Counted from the first letter of the stretch, positions 28,163 through 38,419 are shown. The stretch is 45,686 nucleotides of DNA from Candidatus Methylacidithermus pantelleriae (GCF_905250085.1 NZ_CAJNOB010000009.1:1-45686), one strand, 5' to 3'. Numbers and translations are program-made. Notes: generated by a model from the sequence alone, not told the origin.

Positions 28163-30730
28163 CTATTTGACCACGACTTGCACCTCTCGGGCGGAACTGG
28201 CCTTAATATCCTCAAACCAGGAAACCCACTCACTGACCATGTCCAGCTTTACAGTGTAGATGCCCGGAGTAGATGGCGCTTGGGCCTTGCCCGCAAGAAT
28301 TGCGAATTGCCCCGGCCAAAGGGCTTGAGCAAGATGGGCACGTGCTTCAAGGGGTTGCCCATTGGCCGCGACCGCATCCCCTCCATCTACATGCCGCCAT
28401 CTTCGGATCCCTAGACTAACCCCACCTCGGACTGGAGAAGAAGGGGTCTGTGCAAGCCAAACTGAGTGCCCGACATTTCGCACTTCACAGCTAAACTCAA
28501 ACGTGGACCCAGGAGCCACCTGTTCAGGAAGCTTGCAGGGACCCACTACCGCCAGGTGACCCGTTTTTCCCAAAGTGTCCGGTAAAGAGCTCACCACCTC
28601 AACGGGAGAAGAAGTTTCTCCTTTCGCACCGCCCATCTTTATCTTGAGTTCCAGAAAATACTTGCCCATCTCCACAGGTGAGGAAAGTTTCGCAAATACC
28701 TGTTGTGCTCGCCCAGCTGGTACCACCAAGGGAAGATGTGTCCAGACATGTTCCTCCAAACTTTGCCCTCCGCTCCATCGCGCCACAGTAAAAAGCTTTT
28801 CGGTCGGAGAGAAAAATAGAGCCCGCTCACCTAAGTTTTTCACTATAACAGGGATACCCACGAGTTGCTTGCAAGCCACGACTTTCGGCAAGGAAACATC
28901 TATTTTAGCCTGAGGCTGTGCACCAATCTCACGCTTAATACGGTAAACACTGTCCCCGCCAAAACGCTGAACCAACACTAGCTCAGGATTATTCTCCAGA
29001 GCGTTTTCCAATGCCTCCCGATGCTCCCCAGAATAACCATCACCGTGAACAATAACTAGATCCACACCCAACGCACGCAGAAGGTCAACACTTTCTCGTT
29101 CCGGAAAGGATCCTAATCTTTCCTGAATGTCGAAAAACTGGTCAGGAACAAAGCCCGAATATCCGTTCACAATTCTGCGCCAGTGATACGTCGAAAAATA
29201 CATGTACCAAAAATTGTGTTCTATGTCAGCCGGTAGCTCAGCCACTACCGTACTCTGCTCCTGCTGACCAAGCCACCGATACACTGGGGGTACCTCGGGC
29301 CCTGTGGGCACACGTACAACTGGCACGGGAATAGACAAGTATTCGAGTACCACAAGCCCTATTAATCCACCCGACAAAGCGGCACACGCTCCCCAACCGG
29401 TAGACAATCGGGACAAGCCTCCCAGGATTTTCCTTACTCCGTACCCGGCAAGGACGGCCAACGCTAGCATAAGTAGCGCCTCAAAGCGAGCCGGGCAGCG
29501 AAGAGCCTTAAATCCAGGAACTAGTTCGTAGAAACAACGATACGGCAAGGGAACGCCGGTTTGCCTACCGGCAATTTGTAGTTCAGGTCCAAACGACATG
29601 ACCAACGCAAAGACCGCTAGCAAGAGATAGTATCCCTGGTTTCGCGTCGCACCAGCCTTCCAATGCAACCACACGCTCGGCTCCCTCTGCCCTTCCACGG
29701 TCAAAGTGCCGTTTTCTATTCGAGGGAAAGAAAGCAAACCGACTAAACCTAAAAGTGGAGCTACGATCCCTGGAAAAAGCCAGTGCTCCACACCACACTG
29801 CCTGTACCATTTTTCAGCACCCGGCAAGATCCTCAACAGCCGCGATATCCACCGGCCATACAGGTGATTCTCGGGCGGTGGCAATAGGTAGTCCACAAGG
29901 TGGGCAGAATAGAACTTCGCTTCCTCAATGGTCCGCGTGAAGCCATATTCCTCTTGGGCCTCAAAATACGGTAGACCAAACGGAACTACACAAATACCCA
30001 CCACCACACAGGCGACGGCAAACTTCCGTACCCGATCCCATCCAGTTTCCTTCCACGCGGTCGCAAGGAAATACGTAACGAAAAGCGCTACGCCAAGTCC
30101 AAAGTAAAACGCATAGTAAAAGCACGAAAGTGCCTGCAGAATGAAACACGCCGAAAAAAGAAAAAAGTCCCTCCAGAGGCCGCTCACAAAAGCACGATGA
30201 AGAAAGAAAAGGGATAAAGGCATCCATTGCGTTGTCAATATCTGGACATGCCCGCATAAATGGGCAAATCTATACGGCGCAAACGCAAAGATTGTTCCCC
30301 CTAGAATCGCCGCCACTTCGCTTCCCGTCAAAAACCGGACGAGCAGGTAGGTACCAAAGCCAGAGAGGAAAAACGACATCAATAGGACAACATTATGAGC
30401 AAGTAAGGGGTTGCCTGTTAACCAGAGAACTGGAGCCGCAATAGGAATATCGCCAGCCAGCACCTCCGAAAAAGCTACGCTGTAAGGAAACGGATAGAAA
30501 ATATTCCCGTGGAAAAGATGAAACGGGTCCGTGACTAATGATCGAGTCACCCAAGCGAGAATCCAGGTATTTAAAAGAGTGTCCCCGGTTTCTCTAGCAT
30601 AGGTCGAAAGCTTAAGCGAAAGCGGATAGAGCATAAATATAGTAAGACCGAAAAACCAGAACGCGCTTAGAAGAGGGTATAAAGCACGTTTGTGCTCCAT
30701 TTTTATTTCGCGTAATCTCCTCAAGTACAT
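28163..30730 (-). CDS. GT-C-like multi-pass membrane protein with C-terminal Ig-like domains
   Basis: This 855-aa protein has a membrane half (about residues 1-460) with ten or more hydrophobic segments. An early luminal loop contains ETGDTLLNTWILAWV, a layout shared with GT-C glycosyltransferases that use polyprenyl-phosphate sugars. Then come a soluble region (about 460-590) and two beta-rich domains (about 600-855). The last contains CEVRNVGHSVW, GGVSLGIRRW and TPGIYTVKLDMVSEWVSWFE, typical of an Ig-like sugar-binding or adhesion fold found behind such membrane transferases. ATG 30730 and ATG 30700 are both possible. A glycosyltransferase role is inferred from the fold. The GT2 gene downstream could supply its lipid-linked sugar. 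Confidence 0.65.
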   Translation of the reverse strand: MYLRRLREIKMEHKRALYPLLSAFWFFGLTIFMLYPLSLKLSTYARETGDTLLNTWILAWVTRSLVTDPFHLFHGNIFYPFPYSVAFSEVLAGDIPIAAPVLWLTGNPLLAHNVVLLMSFFLSGFGTYLLVRFLTGSEVAAILGGTIFAFAPYRFAHLCGHVQILTTQWMPLSLFFLHRAFVSGLWRDFFLFSACFILQALSCFYYAFYFGLGVALFVTYFLATAWKETGWDRVRKFAVACVVVGICVVPFGLPYFEAQEEYGFTRTIEEAKFYSAHLVDYLLPPPENHLYGRWISRLLRILPGAEKWYRQCGVEHWLFPGIVAPLLGLVGLLSFPRIENGTLTVEGQREPSVWLHWKAGATRNQGYYLLLAVFALVMSFGPELQIAGRQTGVPLPYRCFYELVPGFKALRCPARFEALLMLALAVLAGYGVRKILGGLSRLSTGWGACAALSGGLIGLVVLEYLSIPVPVVRVPTGPEVPPVYRWLGQQEQSTVVAELPADIEHNFWYMYFSTYHWRRIVNGYSGFVPDQFFDIQERLGSFPERESVDLLRALGVDLVIVHGDGYSGEHREALENALENNPELVLVQRFGGDSVYRIKREIGAQPQAKIDVSLPKVVACKQLVGIPVIVKNLGERALFFSPTEKLFTVARWSGGQSLEEHVWTHLPLVVPAGRAQQVFAKLSSPVEMGKYFLELKIKMGGAKGETSSPVEVVSSLPDTLGKTGHLAVVGPCKLPEQVAPGSTFEFSCEVRNVGHSVWLAQTPSSPVRGGVSLGIRRWRHVDGGDAVAANGQPLEARAHLAQALWPGQFAILAGKAQAPSTPGIYTVKLDMVSEWVSWFEDIKASSAREVQVVVK

Positions 30731-31625
30731 GTGTTCCCGTCCTGTTCAGCTCCCCTGGCTCAGCGTTGGATTTGTCAATGTCCCGATAGCCCGCTACACA
30801 TTTTTTCTCAGCTGGCTACTTCGGATCGTTCCATCCATCATCCTCGCAGCACACCAATGGGTTGGCCAAGCGCGCATGCCATAGCTCCGTATCCCATTAT
30901 CTCCCCTGAAGGTCCCTTTTATTTCGTGCCTTGGCCCTTCGACCAACCCGCATGGTCACGGTGTTGAATGTAAAAATAGTCTTGCCCCAAAGTTTGGACG
31001 CCTAATAAGCTTTCACAGCACAGCCATTTTCACGAGCGCACTCTCTATCGCACACTGGCACTTTGCCAGAGCTGGCATCACACGCAATGAAGGTAATAGA
31101 TTCACACTTCTCTTTTATCCTCCCCCAAAGACGACCATCGCCCCATTAGCAACGACAAAGCAAAACGAGGCGGTTCCATTGCGCGCTCCATTGCTTCAAA
31201 GGACCCCATCTTTACATGGAAAGAAGCGCCGCCAGGAAGCCCATGGTGATCCTATTGCACTCAGTGGATCAAGCTTAATCGCCACCGCGTCTTCGGTAGT
31301 ACCTCCTGGTCATGCTTCCCTCTCGCCATCTATTTGAAGGGGCGGAGTCCACAAGCAACGCCCACGGCTAGGAAACGCCATAGTTCCCAATCCTGAAATT
31401 GCCTCCACCCCCGTTTCCGCCTAGTGCTCACCCAAGCGCGGGTAGACATGCCCCTTACGCAACGCTTGAAAGCCGGTCGGCCAAGATACTTCCCCAAGTA
31501 GCCTTTCAGTCTGCCTCCGGTTGTCAGCCTGCGATCCACTGTTTATCGCCATGCACAGGCTCGATGAGTCAAGGCAAGTGTTTGACCCACCCAACTTTAA
31601 CTTTGCACCCCTGGACTTCCATGCC
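30731..31625. other. Non-coding stretch of 0.9 kb
   Basis: No gene is recognised. Short minus-strand frames (for example around 31330-31540) have ordinary codon look but no family resemblance. Gene erosion is likely, given the neighbouring remnants. Confidence 0.35.
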
Positions 31626-32744
31626 TTAAGGGACGGTGACGTTTCTTTGCGCGTGCATACTGGGCCGAACAAAACCGGGGGAATCACTTACGATCGGCCA
31701 GCTAATCCAAAAAGGGGAACTTACTCCTTTTCGATACGCTTCCAAAGCTTCTTCGCTTGAGTTTACTTTGAGGTTCGAATAGGTACCGTCCTCGTTTTCC
31801 CATCGTTCGTGCCAGAAAATAGCAGCTTTGAGACGCGGATATTTCCAGCTCATCCTTTCCATGGCCTCCGAAATCCACCGGGCTTTGCTCCCTGCCTTGG
31901 GGAACTCCCCAACGCCCCATTCCGCAAAGATGACGGGTTTAGCCGGATCCAGTGAACACAGTTGATCGTAGGGGTAATCAAAGGCGTCGGGAACAGTGAT
32001 CCATGGTTCGTCAGGGAACTGCTTCCCATAGGCGCTCATTCCTAACCAATCCACGTATGAGGAGCCTGGATAGTACGCGGCAAAAGCATTCCAATCCACA
32101 TGGTCTGGATAGGAGTAATTATTCACGTGGAATACCCATTGGATGTTCCATGCACCCTGGGAACGCACTCGATCGACCACGTAGCGATAGGCCGCTTTGT
32201 ATGTCTCCGGTCCTCGATAGGCGCCCGGCTTACCAGGAAAGGGTTTTCCCCTCCCGTAGAACCAACCCGACCATGGAAACCAGGTCCCGTTCATTTCAAT
32301 CCCCCAAGCGACAAGCAAAGGTTTGCCCAGGGCACGCGCCTCTTGTGCCCAATGATCAATGTAGGCATCCCATTGTCCGTGAAGGATGCGACGAAGATCA
32401 CATCTTCCTGGAGGACCATTTTGCTCGTAAGGAGGACCCCAAGGGGACCAGTAGACCAAGGGGATGGCGCCGTAGGCGTAGATGATCTGGAGGCTTTCCT
32501 TGGGAAAGCGATTTTCTCCCCAATAGTTCGCAAAAGCTACAATGGCTTGGTGTTTACCCACGAGCTCCTCAAAGCCCAAAATACTCTCCAGCGTGACATG
32601 GTCTTCCGTTTCTCCAAAATCGATATAGGCACCCGTGTAGGCACCCTGTGGCGGAGGGATAAGTGCAGGTACTTGGGCAGCGGAAACCAAGGAATAGACT
32701 CCCCCGATCAAGACAATCCCTAGGATACCCGCCAACCTTTTCAC
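31626..32744 (-). CDS. Secreted GH26-family glycoside hydrolase (beta-mannanase-like)
   Basis: The 372-aa protein has a signal peptide (KRLAGILGIVLIGGVYSLVS then AAQ). A GH26 catalytic barrel follows; members cut beta-mannans or related beta-glycans with retention. The acid/base glutamate is E150 in LLVAWGIEMNGTWFPW and the nucleophile is E275 in PVIFAEWGVGE. VDWLGMSAYG and IFWHERWENEDGTYSNLKVN also fit. Start is GTG 32744, eleven bases after the stop of the large synthase gene, so the two genes are one operon. Its placement suggests it trims or releases the polymer made by that protein, not that it feeds on plant mannan; this is inference. Confidence 0.85.
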   Translation of the reverse strand: MKRLAGILGIVLIGGVYSLVSAAQVPALIPPPQGAYTGAYIDFGETEDHVTLESILGFEELVGKHQAIVAFANYWGENRFPKESLQIIYAYGAIPLVYWSPWGPPYEQNGPPGRCDLRRILHGQWDAYIDHWAQEARALGKPLLVAWGIEMNGTWFPWSGWFYGRGKPFPGKPGAYRGPETYKAAYRYVVDRVRSQGAWNIQWVFHVNNYSYPDHVDWNAFAAYYPGSSYVDWLGMSAYGKQFPDEPWITVPDAFDYPYDQLCSLDPAKPVIFAEWGVGEFPKAGSKARWISEAMERMSWKYPRLKAAIFWHERWENEDGTYSNLKVNSSEEALEAYRKGVSSPFWISWPIVSDSPGFVRPSMHAQRNVTVP

Positions 32745-32755
32745 AGGCTTGCGCT

Positions 32756-35700
32756 CTAGGTTCCCACCAGGACAGTCGCCCTTCTTTCAAGCTTCCCCCA
32801 TCCTCCCCAGGCCCCACGCAATGCCCTGGCAATCGCGCGCCATACCGCCAAAGCCAAAAGAGGACGATACACAACCCTCATAGGAAGAACCCGCCACGCT
32901 ATTCTAGCGGGTTCTTTTTCCCAGCAGGACGCCAGCAAAGCCGTTGCTAAATCAACAAGAAGAAAGGCCGCGCAATATCCGGCAAGCAAAAGCGGAACAT
33001 GACCAAAGACCAGAGAAAGAAGAAAAGCCAAGTCGATCCAAGGACTCAGAGCTGGGAGGATCACTTGAAAGAACCACGCGCTTGGCAAGCTTATAAACCC
33101 CAAACCCGGCAATTTTCGATCAAAGAGCAGTTCCCGATGTTTCCACAAGCACTGTAGCGTGCCGTAAGCCCAACGGACACGCTGTCGAAGAAGCCCAGAA
33201 AACGTTTCTGGGGCCTCCGTCCATGCAATCGCCTCGGGAGTATACTCCACCCGGTAACCGGTTTGATGGATCCGAAGAGTTAAATCGGTATCTTCCGCTA
33301 CAGTATCGGTTTGGATCCCACCCGCTTTCTCAAGGGCATCGCGTTTGACCGCACTCCAGGCCCCAGGAACCACCGTGATGGCATCGCAGATTCGATACGC
33401 CTTCCGTTCCAAGTGGAACCCACAAAGGTATTCAAGGGCCTGGAACCGCCCCAGCCACTTTTGGGTATTTCCCACTTTGAGATGTCCCGAGACGGCTCCA
33501 ATCCCCGGGTCATCGAGAGAAGAAACGAGCCGCGCCAAAGCTCCGGGTTCCGCTTGGGTGTCCGCGTCGAGAAAAACCAGCCAGGGGTAACGGGCGTTGG
33601 CCAGACCAAGTTGGAGGGCATGGGCTTTCCCTCGATTCGGCTGTTGAAAGAGCCGGACCCTGGAATCCTTTTGGCTCATTTGGCGCACTACCCGAGCAGT
33701 GCCATCAGTCGATCCATCGTCTACCACGATCAGTTCCAAGGGACCTGGATACCCATTCCGAAGAACCGAAGCCAGGGTTCGGCCAATGACCGCCTCCTCC
33801 CGGTAGGCAGCAATGACGACCGACACACCACGGGTCTCCAGGCAGGCGGCCCCCTTTTTCTTTGGCCTCTTCGCTTCCGACCACCACGCAAGAGCCACAA
33901 GGAGAACCGTTCGAGCCACAACCATAACAGTGGCAATACTCACGAAGGACAGGCTTATGATCTTCCACCATCGCCACACAACAAACCCGATTCCGCTCAC
34001 CCACTGCCCGGCACCACCTTGCTGGGAGACTACAGGCATGACATCCGAACTAGCCAGGCCCACCAGCTCCTCTAGGGAAACAATTCGATCGCCCCGGGCG
34101 CGAAGGTAATCGATGATCCTTGGGAGAGCTTCCACGGTCTGGGATCGATCGCCCCCCGAATCGTGCAAAAGAAGGATGTTGCCGAAGTGTCGCGCCTGGC
34201 GAACCCGTCTAAGTAAGACTTCCGATCGCGGCCGGCTCCAATCCTCTGGATCGATGCCACTAGACACCGTGATGTACCCCATTTGTTGAGCCAATTCGAT
34301 GCAGAGGAGCTTCCGCAGATCATCCGGCCGTGTGTCGGCGTCATACGGAGGACGAAACAACACAGTCGAACGTCCCGTCAGAAACTCAATAAGCCGCCGC
34401 GTAGCGTTAAGTTCCAAAACGATCTGTTCGCGAGGGACAACTGAAAGATCCGGATGGGTATAGGTATGATTACCCAGTAAATGGCCCTCGGCGACGATAC
34501 GATGCACAAGACCGGGATATTTCTCCGCTTGGACCCCTGTTACGAAAAAAGTGGCAGGGGCATGTTTGGCTTTCAAAATATCCAAAATCTTAGGCGTCCA
34601 CTTGGGATCGGGACCATCATCGAACGTGAGCGCTACCCTATGGTCGGTAGGGTCAACTCCCGCGTGGTAGAGCGTCGGGTACGAAGGGAAACGGTCATAG
34701 TCCACTTCTACTTGATTGCGCCCGGCAGCACGAAGGATCCGGTGCCCCGGAACTGACTCTATTTCTGTTGTAAGAAACTCGCCTTCCCCAAGGTGGGCGA
34801 TTGTCTGGTCGGGGGAAAGTTCCTGCAGCGCTTGCCACAGGGTAGCATCCGGGTCCGAGCCTGGAGAAACGCGCAAAAGGTCCCAAATCCAAGGATCCTC
34901 GCCCCCTAGCGGATAAATACCGATGCCTCCAACACCCTTTTCCCGAGCTGCCTGAAGCTCATTGAGAAACGTAATAGCATCGAGAAACCAAACCGAGTGT
35001 CGCAGTCCGCCGATGGAATAAACAAAATGGGGATTGAGCAGCGGCCGCTCCGAGCGGCAGAGGGTAACCCCGGCTTGCTTGGCCCGCACCATGGCATCCA
35101 CGAAACGGATCGTATCCGCCTCAGATTCTCCCTCGGTCCAGTCGTATCCATACGTTCCCAAAACCGTGATCCACTGTTCCGGTCTCCCATAGCCCAAGGC
35201 CACGGTCAGCCATCCCTCAAACCAAGGCTGCGAAGCAATTGGCCCGGGAGGATCCTTTTCAGAATTCTCGTCGTGTAATCGAGCAACGAACCGGTCTACG
35301 ACGCTGGAAAGGAAGTTGAGGTCCCATGCCTGGATACCGTCTCCCATCGGGACGCATAACCACAGTTCCTTTCCTGCTTCGTGAAGCTTGGCCGCCAAAA
35401 GTTCTACGAAACGCGTATACTGGTCACGGTCGGCACGATCCAGTCCTTCCCAGTCCAGGACGATTCCTTGAGCGCGAAGCTTATCCAGTTCCGCAAGAAT
35501 CTGAGAAATGAATTGGTCCCACCTCTCCTGCGGGGCACGCACCAAGGCTTCAATCGCCTCTGGATCCGGAGCCCCCTCTCCGCTATTGGAAAGAACTGGC
35601 AAAAGATGCAAGCCCAGAGCCGAAGCAGTCGTGAGCACCCGAGGGTCAGGCTGGACCACCAGCTCCGTTTGCAACCCGCGCACCCATAACCATTCTGGAC

Positions 35701-36106
35701 AGAGATGGGTTAACGTTTGACCATGCTTCTTTAGGGATTCCCAGCCGACAGAGTCACCTGCTGGCAGAAACGCCACATGGAGCTCCACCTGCGGTACGGA
35801 AAGGACCGGCGGGATGGCCGTTCGATTGCGACGACCCCCAGTCCACCTTTTTGCTAGAAAACGCTGCCAGGCCCGATCCTTTTCCGAAAGACGGCTTTCG
35901 GGAGTCTTCTCTCGCAAGGCGCGAATGGTTTTTTTCCAGGCCTCAATTTCCTTAGGCAGCGGGAGCGAAGGAGTAACCCAAAGCGAATGGACGAAAAGTG
36001 CTACCGCCGCAACTAGAAGTCCAGTAACAAGGACCAAGACTCTCTTGAGCCTCGACCATCGCCGACCGTGAGGATCGGCAAAAACAAAACTTTCTGGGGA
36101 ATCCAT
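32756..36106 (-). CDS. Three-domain polysaccharide protein: GH18-like hydrolase, NodB deacetylase, GT2 synthase
   Basis: From ATG 36106 the protein has 1116 residues. One N-terminal membrane anchor (about 20-45, LVLVTGLLVAAVALFVHSLW) precedes a GH18-like barrel (about 105-445) with GIVLDWEGLDRAD, where E220 fits the family acid. A NodB polysaccharide deacetylase domain follows (about 475-690): ALTFDDGPDPKW, HxxxH in NHTYTHPDL, LFRPPYDADTRPDD and LLLHDSGG. After a membrane segment (about 705-745) comes a processive GT2 domain (about 760-1000) with VVDDGSTDGT, FLDADTQAEP, AEDTDLTLR and QRVRW. Further membrane segments close the protein. This packs synthesis, deacetylation and cleavage of a probable beta-linked amino-sugar polymer into one chain, comparable to PgaB plus PgaC. 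TTG 36154 is an alternative start. Confidence 0.88.
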   Translation of the reverse strand: MDSPESFVFADPHGRRWSRLKRVLVLVTGLLVAAVALFVHSLWVTPSLPLPKEIEAWKKTIRALREKTPESRLSEKDRAWQRFLAKRWTGGRRNRTAIPPVLSVPQVELHVAFLPAGDSVGWESLKKHGQTLTHLCPEWLWVRGLQTELVVQPDPRVLTTASALGLHLLPVLSNSGEGAPDPEAIEALVRAPQERWDQFISQILAELDKLRAQGIVLDWEGLDRADRDQYTRFVELLAAKLHEAGKELWLCVPMGDGIQAWDLNFLSSVVDRFVARLHDENSEKDPPGPIASQPWFEGWLTVALGYGRPEQWITVLGTYGYDWTEGESEADTIRFVDAMVRAKQAGVTLCRSERPLLNPHFVYSIGGLRHSVWFLDAITFLNELQAAREKGVGGIGIYPLGGEDPWIWDLLRVSPGSDPDATLWQALQELSPDQTIAHLGEGEFLTTEIESVPGHRILRAAGRNQVEVDYDRFPSYPTLYHAGVDPTDHRVALTFDDGPDPKWTPKILDILKAKHAPATFFVTGVQAEKYPGLVHRIVAEGHLLGNHTYTHPDLSVVPREQIVLELNATRRLIEFLTGRSTVLFRPPYDADTRPDDLRKLLCIELAQQMGYITVSSGIDPEDWSRPRSEVLLRRVRQARHFGNILLLHDSGGDRSQTVEALPRIIDYLRARGDRIVSLEELVGLASSDVMPVVSQQGGAGQWVSGIGFVVWRWWKIISLSFVSIATVMVVARTVLLVALAWWSEAKRPKKKGAACLETRGVSVVIAAYREEAVIGRTLASVLRNGYPGPLELIVVDDGSTDGTARVVRQMSQKDSRVRLFQQPNRGKAHALQLGLANARYPWLVFLDADTQAEPGALARLVSSLDDPGIGAVSGHLKVGNTQKWLGRFQALEYLCGFHLERKAYRICDAITVVPGAWSAVKRDALEKAGGIQTDTVAEDTDLTLRIHQTGYRVEYTPEAIAWTEAPETFSGLLRQRVRWAYGTLQCLWKHRELLFDRKLPGLGFISLPSAWFFQVILPALSPWIDLAFLLSLVFGHVPLLLAGYCAAFLLVDLATALLASCWEKEPARIAWRVLPMRVVYRPLLALAVWRAIARALRGAWGGWGKLERRATVLVGT

Positions 36107-36216
36107 GGACTTCGAAACGTAGCGGTCACAATAGGGTAGCGCGCACAAGGGCAACTGGTCTACCGTTCTTTACAAAACCAAGCCAAATACACTACTGCCG
36201 GCCCCCCCAGGGAAAG

Positions 36217-36241
36217 AGAACCCTTTTTGGGTTCTTTTTTT
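36217..36241 (+). terminator. Terminator-like hairpin
   Basis: AGAACCC, loop TTTTT, GGGTTCT, followed by a T run. The stem is perfect over seven pairs and the T run is on the plus strand, although the flanking genes are on the minus strand. On the minus strand the hairpin is preceded by A residues and followed by CTTTCCC, a weaker terminator for the upstream MscS gene. Confidence 0.55.
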
Positions 36242-36346
36242 GAACCTCTCTCAGTTATGGGAGGCGGTAGCCATCCCTGTAGGGCCTCTAGTTACTCCTA
36301 CCGATCCTATTTTGGAACTGTGCCTCTTTTGCCAAAAGAAACCGCT

Positions 36347-37723
36347 TTAGGGCTTAGATGTGTCCTCTTTTGGCTCTAGCCACCGAGCGATCCCCTCGGC
36401 CCCAGATGCCAAAAGAGCACGGTATCTGGGAAGCGAGCTTGGAAACCGGTCTTGCAGGAAGCGCAACAACCTCTGGCGAACATCGCACCGAAGGTCCCAG
36501 AGCTTATCTGGACTGCTTGCGCTCAAAAGGATGCGGATCTCCATCCCCCAGTCCTTGACATCTGTCACCTCCACCTTGGCCATCCTCCCATCCCACAAAG
36601 GGTGGTGCTGGAGGATCCGTAGAAGCTCCTCACGGATCGCCTCCACCGGGACAGTGTAGTCTGCATAAAGAAAGACCGTCCCTAGAAGATGGCCCGAATT
36701 GCGGCTCCAGTTTTGGAACGGTTTATCCACAAATTGCGATAAAGGCAAGATCAACCGGCGCTCGTCCCACAGCCGAATCACTACATAGGTCAGGGTAATT
36801 TCCTCGACCCGGCCCTGCTCTCCTTCGACCACCACCACATCGTTAATCCGAATGGGTTGTGTCCATGCAATCTGAAAGCCGGCAAAAAGGTTGGCTACCG
36901 TCCGTTGTGCGGCCCATCCCACGACCAACCCGGCTGCTCCCGCGGAAGCCAGAATGCTCCATCCCACCTTTCGGAGGGGTTCAAAGAGCATAAGAATGCT
37001 CACAATGGCTAAGAAAAGAACTGCGCCTACCCCTACCCGCTCAAAAAATTGCAGTTGGGTATGAATGCGCCGTGCGGTCGGGTCTTCCTCGCGTTCCAAG
37101 GGGTAGCGTTTGCGAACGAGCGCCGCCGTCTTATCAATGGCCCGAATCCCCGCGTAAGCAGCAAGTACAATGACGCCAATGCCACCAATTTTTTCAAGAA
37201 ACGGCCGCCAGAACGGATGGTGTACAAACGCCTCAATGGCAAAGAAGGCGCCGAGAACCAAAACCGCGTACCGAAGGGTGTAGGCTCCTACTGCCAGGAG
37301 AACGCGAAAAGAAGTCGATCCACCCTCAGTTCGGGTGAGGCACCATCGCCGGGTTACTTCCGAGGCTGCGAAGAGAACCCAAAGAAACGAAAGAAAACTG
37401 GCTCCATCCGCCAGGGATTCCACCCGCCGGATGAGCCCAGTTTGTGGAAGCTCCCATAGCACGGCGCCGAGCCGGAAAAGGAAAAGAAAAACCAAAGAAA
37501 AAAGAAAAAAGGCTCCAGGGAGGGAGCAAACGCTAAGGATTTGCTGAAGAAGACCTTCTCTTGTCGAAACCCGCCAGTGCGTCACAAGCCAAACCCAAGC
37601 TAAGGCCAAAGCAAACGAAATCCCGAGTGCTATCGCCACCAGGAGCCATGGAACCGAAGCCGGGAGGGTAATCGCCAGGGTATTCACAAGCTTTCTACTG
37701 GCTAGAGTTTGCACGAACGCCAC
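36347..37723 (-). CDS. MscS-family mechanosensitive channel
   Basis: Small-conductance mechanosensitive channels open under membrane tension and release solutes on osmotic downshock. The 458-aa protein has about five or six transmembrane segments in the first 250 residues. Next is the pore-lining helix and MscS core: AGAAGLVVGWAAQRTVANLF, IRINDVVVVEGEQGRVEEIT, then RLILPLSQFVDKPFQNWSR and a C-terminal alpha/beta domain. It is longer than E. coli MscS because of extra N-terminal membrane segments. Start is GTG 37723 with no strong ribosome-binding site. It is followed by the polysaccharide genes on the same strand, 240 bases away. Confidence 0.9.
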   Translation of the reverse strand: MAFVQTLASRKLVNTLAITLPASVPWLLVAIALGISFALALAWVWLVTHWRVSTREGLLQQILSVCSLPGAFFLFSLVFLFLFRLGAVLWELPQTGLIRRVESLADGASFLSFLWVLFAASEVTRRWCLTRTEGGSTSFRVLLAVGAYTLRYAVLVLGAFFAIEAFVHHPFWRPFLEKIGGIGVIVLAAYAGIRAIDKTAALVRKRYPLEREEDPTARRIHTQLQFFERVGVGAVLFLAIVSILMLFEPLRKVGWSILASAGAAGLVVGWAAQRTVANLFAGFQIAWTQPIRINDVVVVEGEQGRVEEITLTYVVIRLWDERRLILPLSQFVDKPFQNWSRNSGHLLGTVFLYADYTVPVEAIREELLRILQHHPLWDGRMAKVEVTDVKDWGMEIRILLSASSPDKLWDLRCDVRQRLLRFLQDRFPSSLPRYRALLASGAEGIARWLEPKEDTSKP

Positions 37724-38419
37724 GAAGAGCGATCGATCCTAGAAATCCATCGCAAAAGCTTGGCTTTTTAAATTTAAGAGGAGAAAAAAGAGAGAAAACC
37801 AAAGATCGCAATTCAAGGCCGCTCGCTGTCCGATCTTCCCCAGTGTGTTTTTCCTCATGCTCGCTTATTTGGCATCTCCCATAAAGCTTCCCGCTTGAAT
37901 CCTTTGTCCTCACAAATCCCTTCGCTCAGAAACGCTTTTGGTAGTCCCAAATACATCGTATCTTTGCACAAACCGAAAAGAAGCGTTTTTCTTGGACCGC
38001 ATACTTTCTAGGCCAGTCGTTATTTGTCGCTCCTCCGACACGCGGGTTGAGACGCTTCTTGGCGAAGCCTCTTCTGCGCTTGTCACCCTCCTGTCGACTG
38101 GCTCGCTTCGTAGTTCCGGTGACACACTCCGACGAGGAATTGGAGTTCTTTACTACGAGCTACCGACAAAACTTCGGTCTCCCAATGATCAAGCCAATGC
38201 CCCTGGCCATTGAGCCGCTTCCCCAAATCCACACAAATCCCTACAGGAGCTTTGGGCTTGGAGCAATGATGTTCTGCATTTGATCTCCTTACTGGCATGG
38301 TCCCCTACCTGTCCGTTAAGGATTCCCGGCATCATTTGAACACCTAGGCCGACGAGCCCGCTAGCAGTCTTTGTAGGTTTTCGCCCGGCTACCTGAAGAC
38401 AGCGAGGGAGAGCAGTGGC
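37724..38419. other. Non-coding stretch before the defence-gene graveyard
   Basis: Short frames on both strands have no family resemblance. This is the boundary between the envelope block and the GC-richer decayed region that runs to the window end. Confidence 0.35.

Noticed and set aside
31626-32744. GH26 enzyme as a scavenging plant-mannan hydrolase
   Set aside because: It is 11 bases behind a polysaccharide synthase gene and no sugar transporter or other scavenging gene is near, so polymer processing is more likely.
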